Shown: positions 52,059-60,432 of the stretch, in pieces
Numbering within the stretch: position 1 is the stretch's first letter
How the letters are laid out: the number at the start of each line of letters is the position of its first letter
Assembly (NCBI RefSeq): GCF_024300625.1
Contig: NZ_CP101322.1
Location: 1,997,992 to 2,061,991, forward strand
Length of the DNA stretch: 64,000 nt
Direction: 5' to 3'
Source: Halovivax gelatinilyticus
GTDB lineage: Archaea; Halobacteriota; Halobacteria; Halobacteriales; Natrialbaceae
The notes under the pieces: generated by a model
Databases searched by the model: none
What the model saw: the letters and a program-made list of their open reading frames with translations, nothing else
What the model was told of the DNA's origin: nothing
Program-made: the position numbers and the translations under genes

Positions 52059-53858
52059 TCAGCGTTCCGCCCGGAGCGATCGGGTTGCCTCGTGATCGAT
52101 CTCGCCGTCGTCGATGACGACGCCGTAGTCGTCGCGAGCGCCCTCGCGAGAGACGTAGCCATCTGCGACGTCTTCGCGGACGGCTTCGGGGTCGCGCTCG
52201 AACGGATCGCCGTAGCCTCCGCCGCCGCCCGAGCGGTTCGAGATGATCTCGCCGGGCTCGAACGTGCCGCGGAACATGCCGGCGTACTTCAGATCGTCGT
52301 CGACCGCGTCGTACAGTTCGTCGTTGTCGACGAGGATCTGGACGCGATCGTCCCAGCCGTCGTTCAGATCGAGGACGACGACGTTCTTCGCGCCGGGCTC
52401 GCCGCCGTTTAGTCCCCAGCCCTCGGTCTTGGTCTTCTGAATGATCGAGAGGCCGCCCGTCGGGTGGACGAATCGGTAATCGCGCTGGATGCCGAGGCCG
52501 CCGCGGTGGGCGCCGGGGCCGCCCGAATCCTGCCGGAGCGAGAGCTGGTCGAACTCGATCGGCGCCTTGTTCTCGAACACCTCGATCGGGATGTTCTGTA
52601 CCATCGTCTCGGTGATGTGCATCAGCGCGCTGGGGCCGTCGCGTTCGTCGTTCGCCCCCCAGCCGACGCCCTCGTTCAGCGCTTCGACGAACTGGCGGCC
52701 CGTATCTGGGTCCTCGCCGTAGAGCATGATGTCACAGAGGTCGCCGCCGGAACTCGCCGAGACGCGCTCCGGGACCGCCTTCGCGAGCGCCTCGTAGATG
52801 ACGTCGACGGCGAGAAAGGCCGTCCACAGCGTGAACGTCGGTGCGGGGTACTCCGGGTTGAACAGGTTTCCGGGCGGCACCTCGAGCGAGAGCGGGGCGT
52901 ACTGGCCCGCGTTCGAATCCTCGTCCGGCGTCGTGATGCTCTTAAAGACCAGCTTCGCGAGCGTCTGGCTCATGCCGATCGGGACGTTCAACGGGACGTC
53001 GACCTGGTCGGCCGACCCGGAGAGGTCGACCGTGAACGCCTCGCCGTCGATCGTCACCTCGGCTTCGACCCGGATGAGGTCGTCCGTATCGGAGGTGATC
53101 CCGTCTGCGTACCCGACGGCGCTCCACGATCCGTCTGGCAACTCGGCGACCGCCTGCGTCGCCGTCTGCTCGCCGTGGTCGATGACGGAGTCGATCGCCG
53201 TCTCGACCGTCTCGCTGCCGTACTTTCGGTGTAGCTGGCGCATGCGATCGGCGCCGGTCCGCAGCGCGGCGATCTGGGCGTTTAAGTCGCCGATCACTTT
53301 GTCGGGAATCCGGGAGTTAAACCGGATGATGTCGAGGATCTCCTCGTCGGGTTCGCCCTTCTTGTACACCTTCGTGCCGGGGAAGATGATCCCCTCCTGG
53401 TGGACGTCGGTCGAGTCGAGGACGTAGCCCTGGTCTTTCGCTCCCAGGTCGAGCCAGTGGGCGCGACTCGCCGTGTAGCCGATCAGCTCGTCGTCGAGGA
53501 ACACCGGCATGAAGACGAGCACGTCGAGCGTGTGCGTCGAACTCCAGTACGGATAGTTGACGAGTAAGATGTCGCCGGGGTCGAAGTGATCCTCGCCGAG
53601 GTGGGAGACCGTTCGGTCGACGCCGTAGTCGTTCGCGCCGAGAAACATCGAGAGACCGGGCGAGTCGGCGATCAACCGCCGATCGGCGTCGTACATCGAG
53701 ATCCCGAAGTCGAGAATCTCGTAGATGATCGTGTTGTACGCGGTCCGGATGAGCGTCCGCTGCATTTCGGTCGCCGCCGAAGTGAGGTAGTTTCTGACCA
53801 CTTCGATCGTCGCGGCGTCGATCTGCGCTCCCGATCCTGGGGGCGTGGTGGCGCTCAT
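52059..53858 (-). CDS. hyuB: Hydantoinase subunit B (HyuB5), partner of HyuA2
   Basis: 599 residues from ATG 53858. IDAATIEVVRNYLTSAATEMQRT-type start, AHWLDLGAKDQGYVLDSTDVHQEG, KSITTPDEDSNAGQYAPL and SGGGGGYGDPFERDPEAV. Two bases after the hyuA2 stop, so a real A/B operon pair. The open frame continues upstream to 55013 in a frame antisense-like to nothing useful and shifted relative to hyuA2; that extension is not coding. Confidence 0.93.
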   Translation of the reverse strand: MSATTPPGSGAQIDAATIEVVRNYLTSAATEMQRTLIRTAYNTIIYEILDFGISMYDADRRLIADSPGLSMFLGANDYGVDRTVSHLGEDHFDPGDILLVNYPYWSSTHTLDVLVFMPVFLDDELIGYTASRAHWLDLGAKDQGYVLDSTDVHQEGIIFPGTKVYKKGEPDEEILDIIRFNSRIPDKVIGDLNAQIAALRTGADRMRQLHRKYGSETVETAIDSVIDHGEQTATQAVAELPDGSWSAVGYADGITSDTDDLIRVEAEVTIDGEAFTVDLSGSADQVDVPLNVPIGMSQTLAKLVFKSITTPDEDSNAGQYAPLSLEVPPGNLFNPEYPAPTFTLWTAFLAVDVIYEALAKAVPERVSASSGGDLCDIMLYGEDPDTGRQFVEALNEGVGWGANDERDGPSALMHITETMVQNIPIEVFENKAPIEFDQLSLRQDSGGPGAHRGGLGIQRDYRFVHPTGGLSIIQKTKTEGWGLNGGEPGAKNVVVLDLNDGWDDRVQILVDNDELYDAVDDDLKYAGMFRGTFEPGEIISNRSGGGGGYGDPFERDPEAVREDVADGYVSREGARDDYGVVIDDGEIDHEATRSLRAER

Positions 53859-53860
53859 GA

Positions 53861-55900
53861 TCACTCGCCCCCGCTGATGAGGATGTGGCCGTACTCGTCG
53901 ATCTGGGCGACCTGGTCCGAGTGAAAGACGATGGTCGTCGTCGGCTCCTGTACGATCGCCGGGCCCGGGATTTCGTGGCCGGGCTGAAGCTGTGCGCGTT
54001 CGTAGACGCCGAACGTCGTCTCGGCGCGTTCGGCGAAGCAGTACGCCTCGCGTTCGCCGGCCGGTTCGACGGTCGCCTCGTCCGCCGGCTCCCGGGCGTC
54101 GATCGCCGGCTTGTCGTTCTCGCCGATGGCGCGGACGCGCAGGTGGACGACCTCCGGCGGGTCGTCCATTGTGTGCCCGTAGCGAGACTCGTGGCGCGCC
54201 TCGAATCGGTCGCCCAGCTCGTCTAAGTTCGTCAGGTCGTCGGCCGAGACTTCCACCGTGTGCTCCTGCCCGAGATATCGCATCTCGACGAGCCGTTCGA
54301 GGGTCCGATCCTCGGGTCCGTACCCTTCGTCTCCGAGCGTTCGTGCGCCTTCCGACTCGAGTTCGTCGAACTGCTCGTCGAACGCCTCGTACTCGAGTTC
54401 GTCGAGGACGGTGATCGACGTCTGAGCCATGTCGTAGACGACGTCCGCCATCAGCATTCCCCAGGCCGAGAAGACCGAGGGGGCGTGCGGAATCAGCACT
54501 TCGTCCGCGCCGATCTCCCGCGCCAGCAGCGGCACGAAGAGCGAGCCGGCACCGCCGTAGGAGACCATCGTAAAGTCTCGCGGGTCCAGTCCCTTCTCGA
54601 CGGTGATCTCTCGAATCGCGCCGACGGTGTTCGCGAGCGTGACGTCGAAGATGCCGCGGCTGGCCTCGTTTACCGACATGTCGAGCGGATCGGCGATCCG
54701 ATCGCGGATGCCGTCGACCGCGCCCGTCTGGTTCAGATCCATCTCCCCGCCGAGGAACGCGGCCGGATCCATGTACCCGAGCGCGACGGCGGCGTCGGTC
54801 ACCGTCGGTTCCGTTCCGCCGCGGCCGTAACTGATCGGTCCCGGATCGGCCCCGGCGCTCTGCGGGCCGACCTTCAGGAAGTCGCCGTCGAGCCAGGCGA
54901 TGCTCCCGCCGCCGGCGCCGATCGTCCGGATGTCGTAGACGGGGATCATCATCGGCATGTGCCCGAGCGTCGAGTCGTACTCGACGGCGGGGGAGCCGTC
55001 TTCGATGACGCACGCGTCGAGGCTGGTTCCGCCCATGTCGACGGCGATCAGGTTCTCCCTGTCGGTCACGTCACCGACGTGGGAGGCGCCGATGAGTCCG
55101 CCCGCCGGACCGGAGAGGATGGTGTGAACGGGCGCCGTCGTCGCGTTTTCCGCGGTCAAGGTGCCGCCGCCCGAGCGCGTGATGAAGAACGAGCCGTCGA
55201 ACCCGTCGTCTCGCAGCGAGCCGTCGAGCTTCTCGACGTAGGACTCGAAGATCGGTTTGATGTAGGCGTCCAGGACGGCCGTACTGGTCCGTTCGTACTC
55301 GCGGTATTCGCGCGTAATGTCGCTCGATTGCGAGAGCGTGACGTCGGGGATCTCGTCGCGAATAATCTCGGCCGCCTGGCGCTCGTGCGTGGCGTTTCGG
55401 TAGGAGTGTAAAAAGCAGATGGCGATCGCTTCGACGTCGTGGTCGTCGACGAGCTCCCTGGCCGCCTCGCGAACGGCGTCTTCGTCGAGCGGCTCCGATA
55501 CTTCGCCGTTGGCGTCGATGCGTCCGGGGACGCCGATGCGTCGCCGTCGGGGGACGATTAGCTCCGGCTTCTGATAGCGGATGTCGTACATCGACTCTCG
55601 CTGAAGGTTCGTCCGTCCGATCTCGAAGATGTCCTTGAATCCCTCGTTGGTGATGATCCCGGTTCTGGCTCCCTCGCGCTCTAAGAACGCGTTGATGCCG
55701 AGCGTCGTTCCGTGGACGAACGCCTCGACGTCTTCTAGGGTTGCACCCACTTTCTCGATGGCGTTTAGTACCCCTTCGGTCGGATTCGACGGCGTCGTCG
55801 ACGCCTTCCCGACGGTGATCTCTCCGGTGTCTCGATCGAACGTGATCGAGTCGACGAACGTTCCACCGATATCTACTGCTAGGCGGTCTCGCGACTCCAT
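53861..55900 (-). CDS. hyuA: Hydantoinase/oxoprolinase subunit A (HyuA2)
   Basis: 679 residues from ATG 55900. LAVDIGGTFVDSITFD (Hydant_A_N start), FVHGTTLGINAFLE, AVDMGGTSLDACVIE, GAGGGSIAWLDGD, SAGADPGPISYGRGGTEPTVTDA, MVSYGGAGSLF. Compared with HyuA1 it lacks the extra N-terminal Ser-rich lead. TATA-like atata at 55925-55929 is 27 nt upstream, a leaderless promoter for the six-gene minus-strand unit hyuA2-hyuB5-M24-hyuB4-cupin-hyuB3. ATP-dependent ring opening or carboxylation is inferred from the family. Confidence 0.93.
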   Translation of the reverse strand: MESRDRLAVDIGGTFVDSITFDRDTGEITVGKASTTPSNPTEGVLNAIEKVGATLEDVEAFVHGTTLGINAFLEREGARTGIITNEGFKDIFEIGRTNLQRESMYDIRYQKPELIVPRRRRIGVPGRIDANGEVSEPLDEDAVREAARELVDDHDVEAIAICFLHSYRNATHERQAAEIIRDEIPDVTLSQSSDITREYREYERTSTAVLDAYIKPIFESYVEKLDGSLRDDGFDGSFFITRSGGGTLTAENATTAPVHTILSGPAGGLIGASHVGDVTDRENLIAVDMGGTSLDACVIEDGSPAVEYDSTLGHMPMMIPVYDIRTIGAGGGSIAWLDGDFLKVGPQSAGADPGPISYGRGGTEPTVTDAAVALGYMDPAAFLGGEMDLNQTGAVDGIRDRIADPLDMSVNEASRGIFDVTLANTVGAIREITVEKGLDPRDFTMVSYGGAGSLFVPLLAREIGADEVLIPHAPSVFSAWGMLMADVVYDMAQTSITVLDELEYEAFDEQFDELESEGARTLGDEGYGPEDRTLERLVEMRYLGQEHTVEVSADDLTNLDELGDRFEARHESRYGHTMDDPPEVVHLRVRAIGENDKPAIDAREPADEATVEPAGEREAYCFAERAETTFGVYERAQLQPGHEIPGPAIVQEPTTTIVFHSDQVAQIDEYGHILISGGE

Positions 55901-55924
55901 GTGTAACACTTACAAACACAGCCC

Positions 55925-55929
55925 ATATA
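55925..55929 (-). promoter_or_regulatory. TATA-like box of hyuA2 unit
   Basis: atata centred 27 nt before the hyuA2 ATG at 55900. The promoter for six co-directional genes. Confidence 0.5.
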
Positions 55930-56205
55930 GATTGGGGTTTCGGTAGCGTACGGGAGTCTCGTCGGCAAGCACGATGGCGTACTGATTCAACGCACCACCC
56001 ACTCGACGATGTAGAAGTATAATTAATTACTCGAATACGATCGAACCTGGTTACTCGTCCACCTGGTCGGTCGTTTCGACTCGTTCCCTCGACTGGTCGG
56101 TCCCGTCGCGGTCGTTTCTCGGTCGAGTGGCCCGCGTTCAGTACGCCCGAGGTCAGTCAAACGGTTTCGGTGGCGAATCGGACGTGTGCATTCGTGCTAA
56201 CGAAT

Positions 56206-56308
56206 CGAATTGGCACGCTCAAGCACCAATCGCCGAATTGGCACGCTCACGTGCCAAGCACCGAATTCGTACGCTCACGTGCCAAGCACCGAATTCGCAG
56301 CCTCTCAC
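56206..56308. repeat. 28-bp tandem repeat block
   Basis: Units at 56233-56260 and 56261-56288 share ccgaatt-acgctcacgtgccaagca, a partial one begins at 56289, and a degenerate copy (gaattggcacgctcaagcacc) lies before at 56207. Each unit holds a cacgtg palindrome. No unique spacers. Confidence 0.7.
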
Positions 56309-56426
56309 ACCGAGTCGAATTCGTACGGTTTCACGACCAGGAATTGACATCGACGTCCACTCGCCCCCGAATCGAGTGGGTGAGTGGGAGCTGATGAGTC
56401 GAATTTGTCGGGAATCGGTTTCGGGT

Positions 56427-56474
56427 CCGGTTTCTTCTATCGATCGAGTACCGGTTTCTTCTATGGGTCGAGTA
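56427..56474. repeat. 24-bp tandem duplication
   Basis: 56427-56450 and 56451-56474 both read ccggtttcttctat followed by a gatcgagta/gggtcgagta tail; only a few bases differ. Two adjacent copies. Confidence 0.7.
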
Positions 56475-56778
56475 GTGAGACTCGCCGTCACGCCGTGTCA
56501 GTTCTCTTCGTTCGATCTCTCCACTCAGTCCGTCCACCGGCATCCGGACGACAACCGTCACGCGACCGTCGCGAGTGGATCGGTGTTCTGGACGATCTGA
56601 ACGAGTAATTACTTTCAACGCAGATTGGTGCGTCGACGGATCGGGCCTGGTGGGCATCGCCGTATCAGGTGCCGAACGCCCGTCGCAACCACGCCCACCG
56701 GTCGCGAACGACGCGTCGAGACGAATCGTACCTTGTCGTCCACCTACACTTATACCGCTCTCGGATGAACGGTGACGT

Positions 56779-57249
56779 ATGAGCGATCGGCTTCGGGAGT
56801 TCGTCGCCGAGGACCTCTGGCTGTTCGTCGCGATCGTCACGTTCGCTCTCGCTGGACTCGCCGCACTCGCCGGTCTGGGGGTTGGTTCTGCAGTCATCGC
56901 GACGATCGGCTGGTTTCTGTTGACGCCGATCTTGCTGTTCTGGGGCGAGGAGATCGCCGCCGCGCTCTTCGACGAGGCCGAATCGTCTGCTGCCGATTCG
57001 ACCCCGGACGCCTACGAGGAGCTAAAGAACCGGTACGCGACCGGCGAGATCGACGAAGCCGAGTTCGAGCGCCGGCTCGACCGACTCGTCACCGTCGACG
57101 ACGCCCTCGAGGGTGCATTCTCCGGTGATCGAGAGCGGACGGCCGCCGACGCGGATGGTCGGGCGACCGACGACCCGCCGATCGACGCCGCTAGCGACGG
57201 CTCGCTCGACGAACCTGCGTCCACAGAACGCGAACGCGCGTTCGAGTGA
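56779..57249 (+). CDS. SHOCT-domain membrane protein
   Basis: 156 residues. Two hydrophobic segments (LWLFVAIVTFALAGLAALAG and VIATIGWFLLTPILLF), then a short C-terminal oligomerisation domain, DAYEELKNRYATGEIDEAEFERRLDRL, and an acidic tail. SHOCT domains are short oligomerisation motifs, frequent in small haloarchaeal membrane proteins of unknown function. Separated from the Tat lipoprotein gene by ~40 bp (convergent). Confidence 0.8.
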   Translation: MSDRLREFVAEDLWLFVAIVTFALAGLAALAGLGVGSAVIATIGWFLLTPILLFWGEEIAAALFDEAESSAADSTPDAYEELKNRYATGEIDEAEFERRLDRLVTVDDALEGAFSGDRERTAADADGRATDDPPIDAASDGSLDEPASTERERAFE

Positions 57250-57290
57250 CGTAATCGTTCAACGCTCTCGCCACGTTCGGCCAGCGTGCG

Positions 57291-58154
57291 CTACTCGCCC
57301 GTCTCGTCCGGCCGCTCTCCGTCCGGCACGTGCCCCATGAGGACGACGATTCGGTCTTCAACAGAAATCTCGAGATCCTCGACGATGTCGTACCCCGATC
57401 GCATCTCGTCTGCGGCGTTTTCGGCTGCGGTCTGCCCGTCGAATGCGTACACCTCGCGGAGGTCGTAGCTCGGGTCGTCCCCTTCGAAGGTATTGGTGTA
57501 TGCGATTGATTCGGCGTCCAACCGTTCTCCGGGGTGGTGCGCGAAGGTGAGGTGCGAAACGCCCGCTTCGCGGGTCACGAGAGAGAAGTCGCGGTCGGCC
57601 TCGACGAGGCGCGTTCGGTCGCCCTCGTAGGCCTCTCGAGCGGCGTCGAACCACTCAGATCTGCGCGGGCTGAGTATCCGCCCGGCGTCCGCGTCGACCG
57701 CCACGACGGACCGTTCGCCGTCCGGTTCGTCCGCTTCGTCGGGATCGACGTACCGCGCGTAGCCGTCGACGTCGCCGTCGGCCACCAGGCCGTACTGGTC
57801 GCCGGTGAGCGTTTCGGCCAGCTCGTCCGCGTCGAATTCCGCCTCAAGCACGGAGAGCCCGTTCGTGACGCCGTCCGCGGGGAGTGGGGTGTCGACGGAC
57901 AGGTACACGTCGATGTCGGCGATAGAAATACCGAAGAGCTCGTACTCGTCGCTTCCGCCGAGTTCCAATTCGACCGATGGAAGTCGCCGGGTAACCGTCA
58001 ATCGGTCCGACGCCATCGACTCGGCGACCCACTTCGTGTAGTCGGGGTGGTCGTGCTCCTCGTCGCTTCCGAAACCGAAACACCCGGCGACGGCGACACA
58101 GAGTGCGACGGTCGTTCCGGTCAGGTACGATCGCCTGGTTGATAGGGTACTCAT
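57291..58154 (-). CDS. Tat-exported lipoprotein, unknown function
   Basis: 287 residues. MSTLSTRRSYLTG gives the twin-Arg pair and AVAGC the lipobox (Cys25). The mature protein is acidic with repeated Glu/Asp-rich strands (RLVEADRDFSLVTREAGVSH, DADELAETLTGDQYGLVADG) and no recognised domain. TATA-like acaaataaag at 58177-58186, ~27 nt upstream, fits the ATG at 58154. Convergent with the SHOCT gene. Confidence 0.75.
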   Translation of the reverse strand: MSTLSTRRSYLTGTTVALCVAVAGCFGFGSDEEHDHPDYTKWVAESMASDRLTVTRRLPSVELELGGSDEYELFGISIADIDVYLSVDTPLPADGVTNGLSVLEAEFDADELAETLTGDQYGLVADGDVDGYARYVDPDEADEPDGERSVVAVDADAGRILSPRRSEWFDAAREAYEGDRTRLVEADRDFSLVTREAGVSHLTFAHHPGERLDAESIAYTNTFEGDDPSYDLREVYAFDGQTAAENAADEMRSGYDIVEDLEISVEDRIVVLMGHVPDGERPDETGE

Positions 58155-58381
58155 ATGCTACTGTTTAACTACTTGACAAATAAAGATTACCATTGTATAA
58201 CAATCCCATATTATTGTAATAACTTATGGGGTGGATATGTAGTTTGCCCATAGGTGTGCCGATAGGGATGAGTCACACGGCGAACGCGCACACAAATGGA
58301 CGATCGGCGGGCGATTCGATCGGTCGGATCGCCCGGCCCCTGGTCCACACTCAGGCGGTCCAGAGCGCCCGGCCGATATAC

Positions 58382-58723
58382 TCACTCGGTTCGCTTCGCC
58401 AGAACGAGCAGACCAACCGAGTCTTCGATCGCCGTCGGCGAGACGTCCTGATTGCCGTCGAATCGGACGACTTCGCCGGCCTCGACCGCGTGTTCGTCGT
58501 CGCCGAGCGTGACCGACAGTTCTCCGGAGAGCAGGTGGAGGACGATTCGGCGGTCGGGGTGCTGGTGGGCCGGCACCGACTCGCCCTCGGCGAGGGTGAG
58601 CCGGATCGTCATCGGCTCTTCGTCGAAGCAGTGGGCGTGGGGCGTCCCCTCCAGTTCGTCTACGACGACGTTCTCGGTGGGTGCGACCGGGCGGTTCGAC
58701 GCGGTGGTGTCTTGCGATGCCAT
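58382..58723 (-). CDS. Cupin-domain protein
   Basis: 113 residues. VPAHQHPDRRIVLHLLSGELSV (motif 1: His-x-His, later Glu) and VVRFDGNQDVSPTAIEDS (motif 2 weak, the second His is replaced). A small conserved-barrel cupin. It follows the polytopic membrane-protein gene (58850-60130) by 126 bp in the same direction and may be cotranscribed with it. AT-rich spacer 58155-58225 lies beyond its 3' end. Confidence 0.8.
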   Translation of the reverse strand: MASQDTTASNRPVAPTENVVVDELEGTPHAHCFDEEPMTIRLTLAEGESVPAHQHPDRRIVLHLLSGELSVTLGDDEHAVEAGEVVRFDGNQDVSPTAIEDSVGLLVLAKRTE

Positions 58724-58849
58724 ATTCCCGCTTCGGGCTCCGGACAGGTGGGTCGTATCACGAACCTGTTCGGGCGAAGACTCGCCGTCGCCGGACCGCC
58801 CCGCTGACCGGACGCCCTTCGACCGCCCGGCCGTCCCCGATCGAGAGCC

Positions 58850-60130
58850 TCAGCGGCGTTCGACGAAAATCGAGAGGAGGATCCAGGCGTAGCCGATCGA
58901 GCCGATGAGGACGATCACGGCCCCGAGCCGCTCGACGTCGGCATCTGTGAGCCACGTTCCGGCCGCCTCGACGACGAAGCCGGCCGCCAGCGCCAGCGCG
59001 CCGGCGCCGGCGCTCCGGTTTCCGACGCCGACCGTCTCGCCGATCGCCGGCGGGTAGAACTGGTAGGTGACGCCGACGATCGTCAGGCCGAGAAAGCCGC
59101 CGATCGCGAGTCGATAGTGGGCGTCGGCGAGGCCGAGATCGACGTGTCCGAGCCCCATCGCCCAGCCGATCCCGACGGCGACGATCCCGAACGCACCGCC
59201 GACGGCGATGGCGCGGTGACCGACGCGATCGCGCTCGCTGGCGAGGACGAGTTCGACGACGGTGAGCCCGTAGGCGACGATCGCCACGGCGAGCAGCGTC
59301 GCCCCGACGGCGAAGATGGCCCCGCCCTGGAAGTCTGCGACGAGCAGCGCCGGCGCGACCGCGCCAGCCGACAGGGCGATCACTACGAGTGCGAGCCGCG
59401 GCGTGCCGACCAGAAACCGCGGCAGCAGTCGAAAGCCGATCCCGAAGAGCAACAGCGTCGCCGTCCCGGCGGCGAGGACGTGCGACCCGGCCGCCCCGGC
59501 GGGGACGAGCACGAGCGTCGTCGACTCGACCGACAGACTCCCCAGTTCCACCCGCGGAATCGAGATCGTCCCTCGAACGTCCGTCAGGGCGTCGAGAACG
59601 GGGACGAAACTCCCCCAGAGCAGGTAGAGGCCGACGACGGGGACGACGGCGTTGGCCGCCCGGTCGACGGGTTCGCGATGTCGATTCGGCCCCGCCGTCC
59701 CGGTTTCGGCCCCGCTCAAATTGTCTCGAACCGTCCAGGCGAGCGTCCCGACGAAGACGCAGACGCCGGTGAACCACGCGACCGCGCCGATCGCGAGCCA
59801 CTGCGAGCCGGTGAGCCCGACCGTCTCGACCGCCCCGCCGAGCGGGTCAGTCGGGTGCACGCGGGCGGCGACGAGGCCGAGGACGCCGAGTACCGCGAGC
59901 GGCAGGTGGACGAGCGGTGCGGACGGCGCGGCGAGTTGCCGATCGAAGTACGACGGAACGAGCGCGTAGGCCTTCCCGAAGATGACCGAAAAGACGAACC
60001 CGTACAGCCCGAGCACGACGGTCGCGGGCCGACTCACGCCGGCGAGGACCGCGAGGTTCCAGCAGACGAACCAGCCGACGCCGACGGCGACGAACGCGCG
60101 CGCCCCGCGGGTGGTCGCGCCGGCCGTCAC
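58850..60130 (-). CDS. Polytopic membrane protein resembling NnrS/heme-copper oxidase subunit I
   Basis: 426 residues, about eleven to twelve hydrophobic spans. Two matching motifs, AGSHVLAAGTATLLLFGIGFRLLPRFL and ADAHYRLAIGGFLGLTIVGVTYQFYPP, each hold a His near the start of a span followed by a Leu/Phe-Pro turn, as in NnrS and in heme-copper-oxidase-like proteins. Similar families bind heme or copper and act in nitrogen-oxide metabolism. I do not see the full oxidase ligand set, so function is open. Confidence 0.65.
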   Translation of the reverse strand: MTAGATTRGARAFVAVGVGWFVCWNLAVLAGVSRPATVVLGLYGFVFSVIFGKAYALVPSYFDRQLAAPSAPLVHLPLAVLGVLGLVAARVHPTDPLGGAVETVGLTGSQWLAIGAVAWFTGVCVFVGTLAWTVRDNLSGAETGTAGPNRHREPVDRAANAVVPVVGLYLLWGSFVPVLDALTDVRGTISIPRVELGSLSVESTTLVLVPAGAAGSHVLAAGTATLLLFGIGFRLLPRFLVGTPRLALVVIALSAGAVAPALLVADFQGGAIFAVGATLLAVAIVAYGLTVVELVLASERDRVGHRAIAVGGAFGIVAVGIGWAMGLGHVDLGLADAHYRLAIGGFLGLTIVGVTYQFYPPAIGETVGVGNRSAGAGALALAAGFVVEAAGTWLTDADVERLGAVIVLIGSIGYAWILLSIFVERR

Positions 60131-60432
60131 GATCGCTCACGCTCCCGATTCCGACCGACCGGGGTGTCTTCTCTCGCGACCAACCCGTCGGCGGGAGCCG
60201 CTACCGTGCAACACTGAGTCCAGATCATTGGCTCTCCGTTCGAAGCCCATCCCGTTGAATCTAGCCCGAACCGGTTCGGACGAGTCCGGGTATTCGGCCC
60301 AACGGTGGGAGCTGATGCTCGCAGATGCAGCTCACAGGGACGACTCGCCGGATCCGTCGACGCCCTGCCGCGACGAACGAACCGGTCCAGACCGATGGGC
60401 TTTTTATGGGAACCTTCCGTATCCCGACGCAT
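60131..60432. promoter_or_regulatory. Spacer and promoter region upstream of pcn
   Basis: About 300 bp without a gene. Its last part has a TATA-like tttttat at 60401-60407, ~28 nt before the pcn ATG, giving a leaderless PCNA transcript. Frames ahead of the ATG (to 60325) are not family-like. Confidence 0.5.

Larger units (their letters stand above)
55931..56778. other. Long region with no gene and two tandem repeat blocks
   Basis: About 850 bp between hyuA2 and the SHOCT gene. Frames here are short and Arg/Ser-rich. It holds an AT-rich 16-mer also present at 25550, a 28-bp tandem repeat, a 24-bp tandem pair, and a partial inverted copy of the 16-mer (56602). May be a decayed mobile element or a regulatory or spacer region; no transposase is seen. 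Confidence 0.5.

Noticed and set aside
52059-55013. 984-residue minus-strand open frame
   Set aside because: Only the part from 53858 has HyuB similarity; the upstream part is Arg-rich and lies in another frame of hyuA2.
26155-56308. CRISPR arrays at the 24-bp and 28-bp repeat blocks
   Set aside because: Repeats abut directly with no unique spacers, few copies, and no cas gene in the window.
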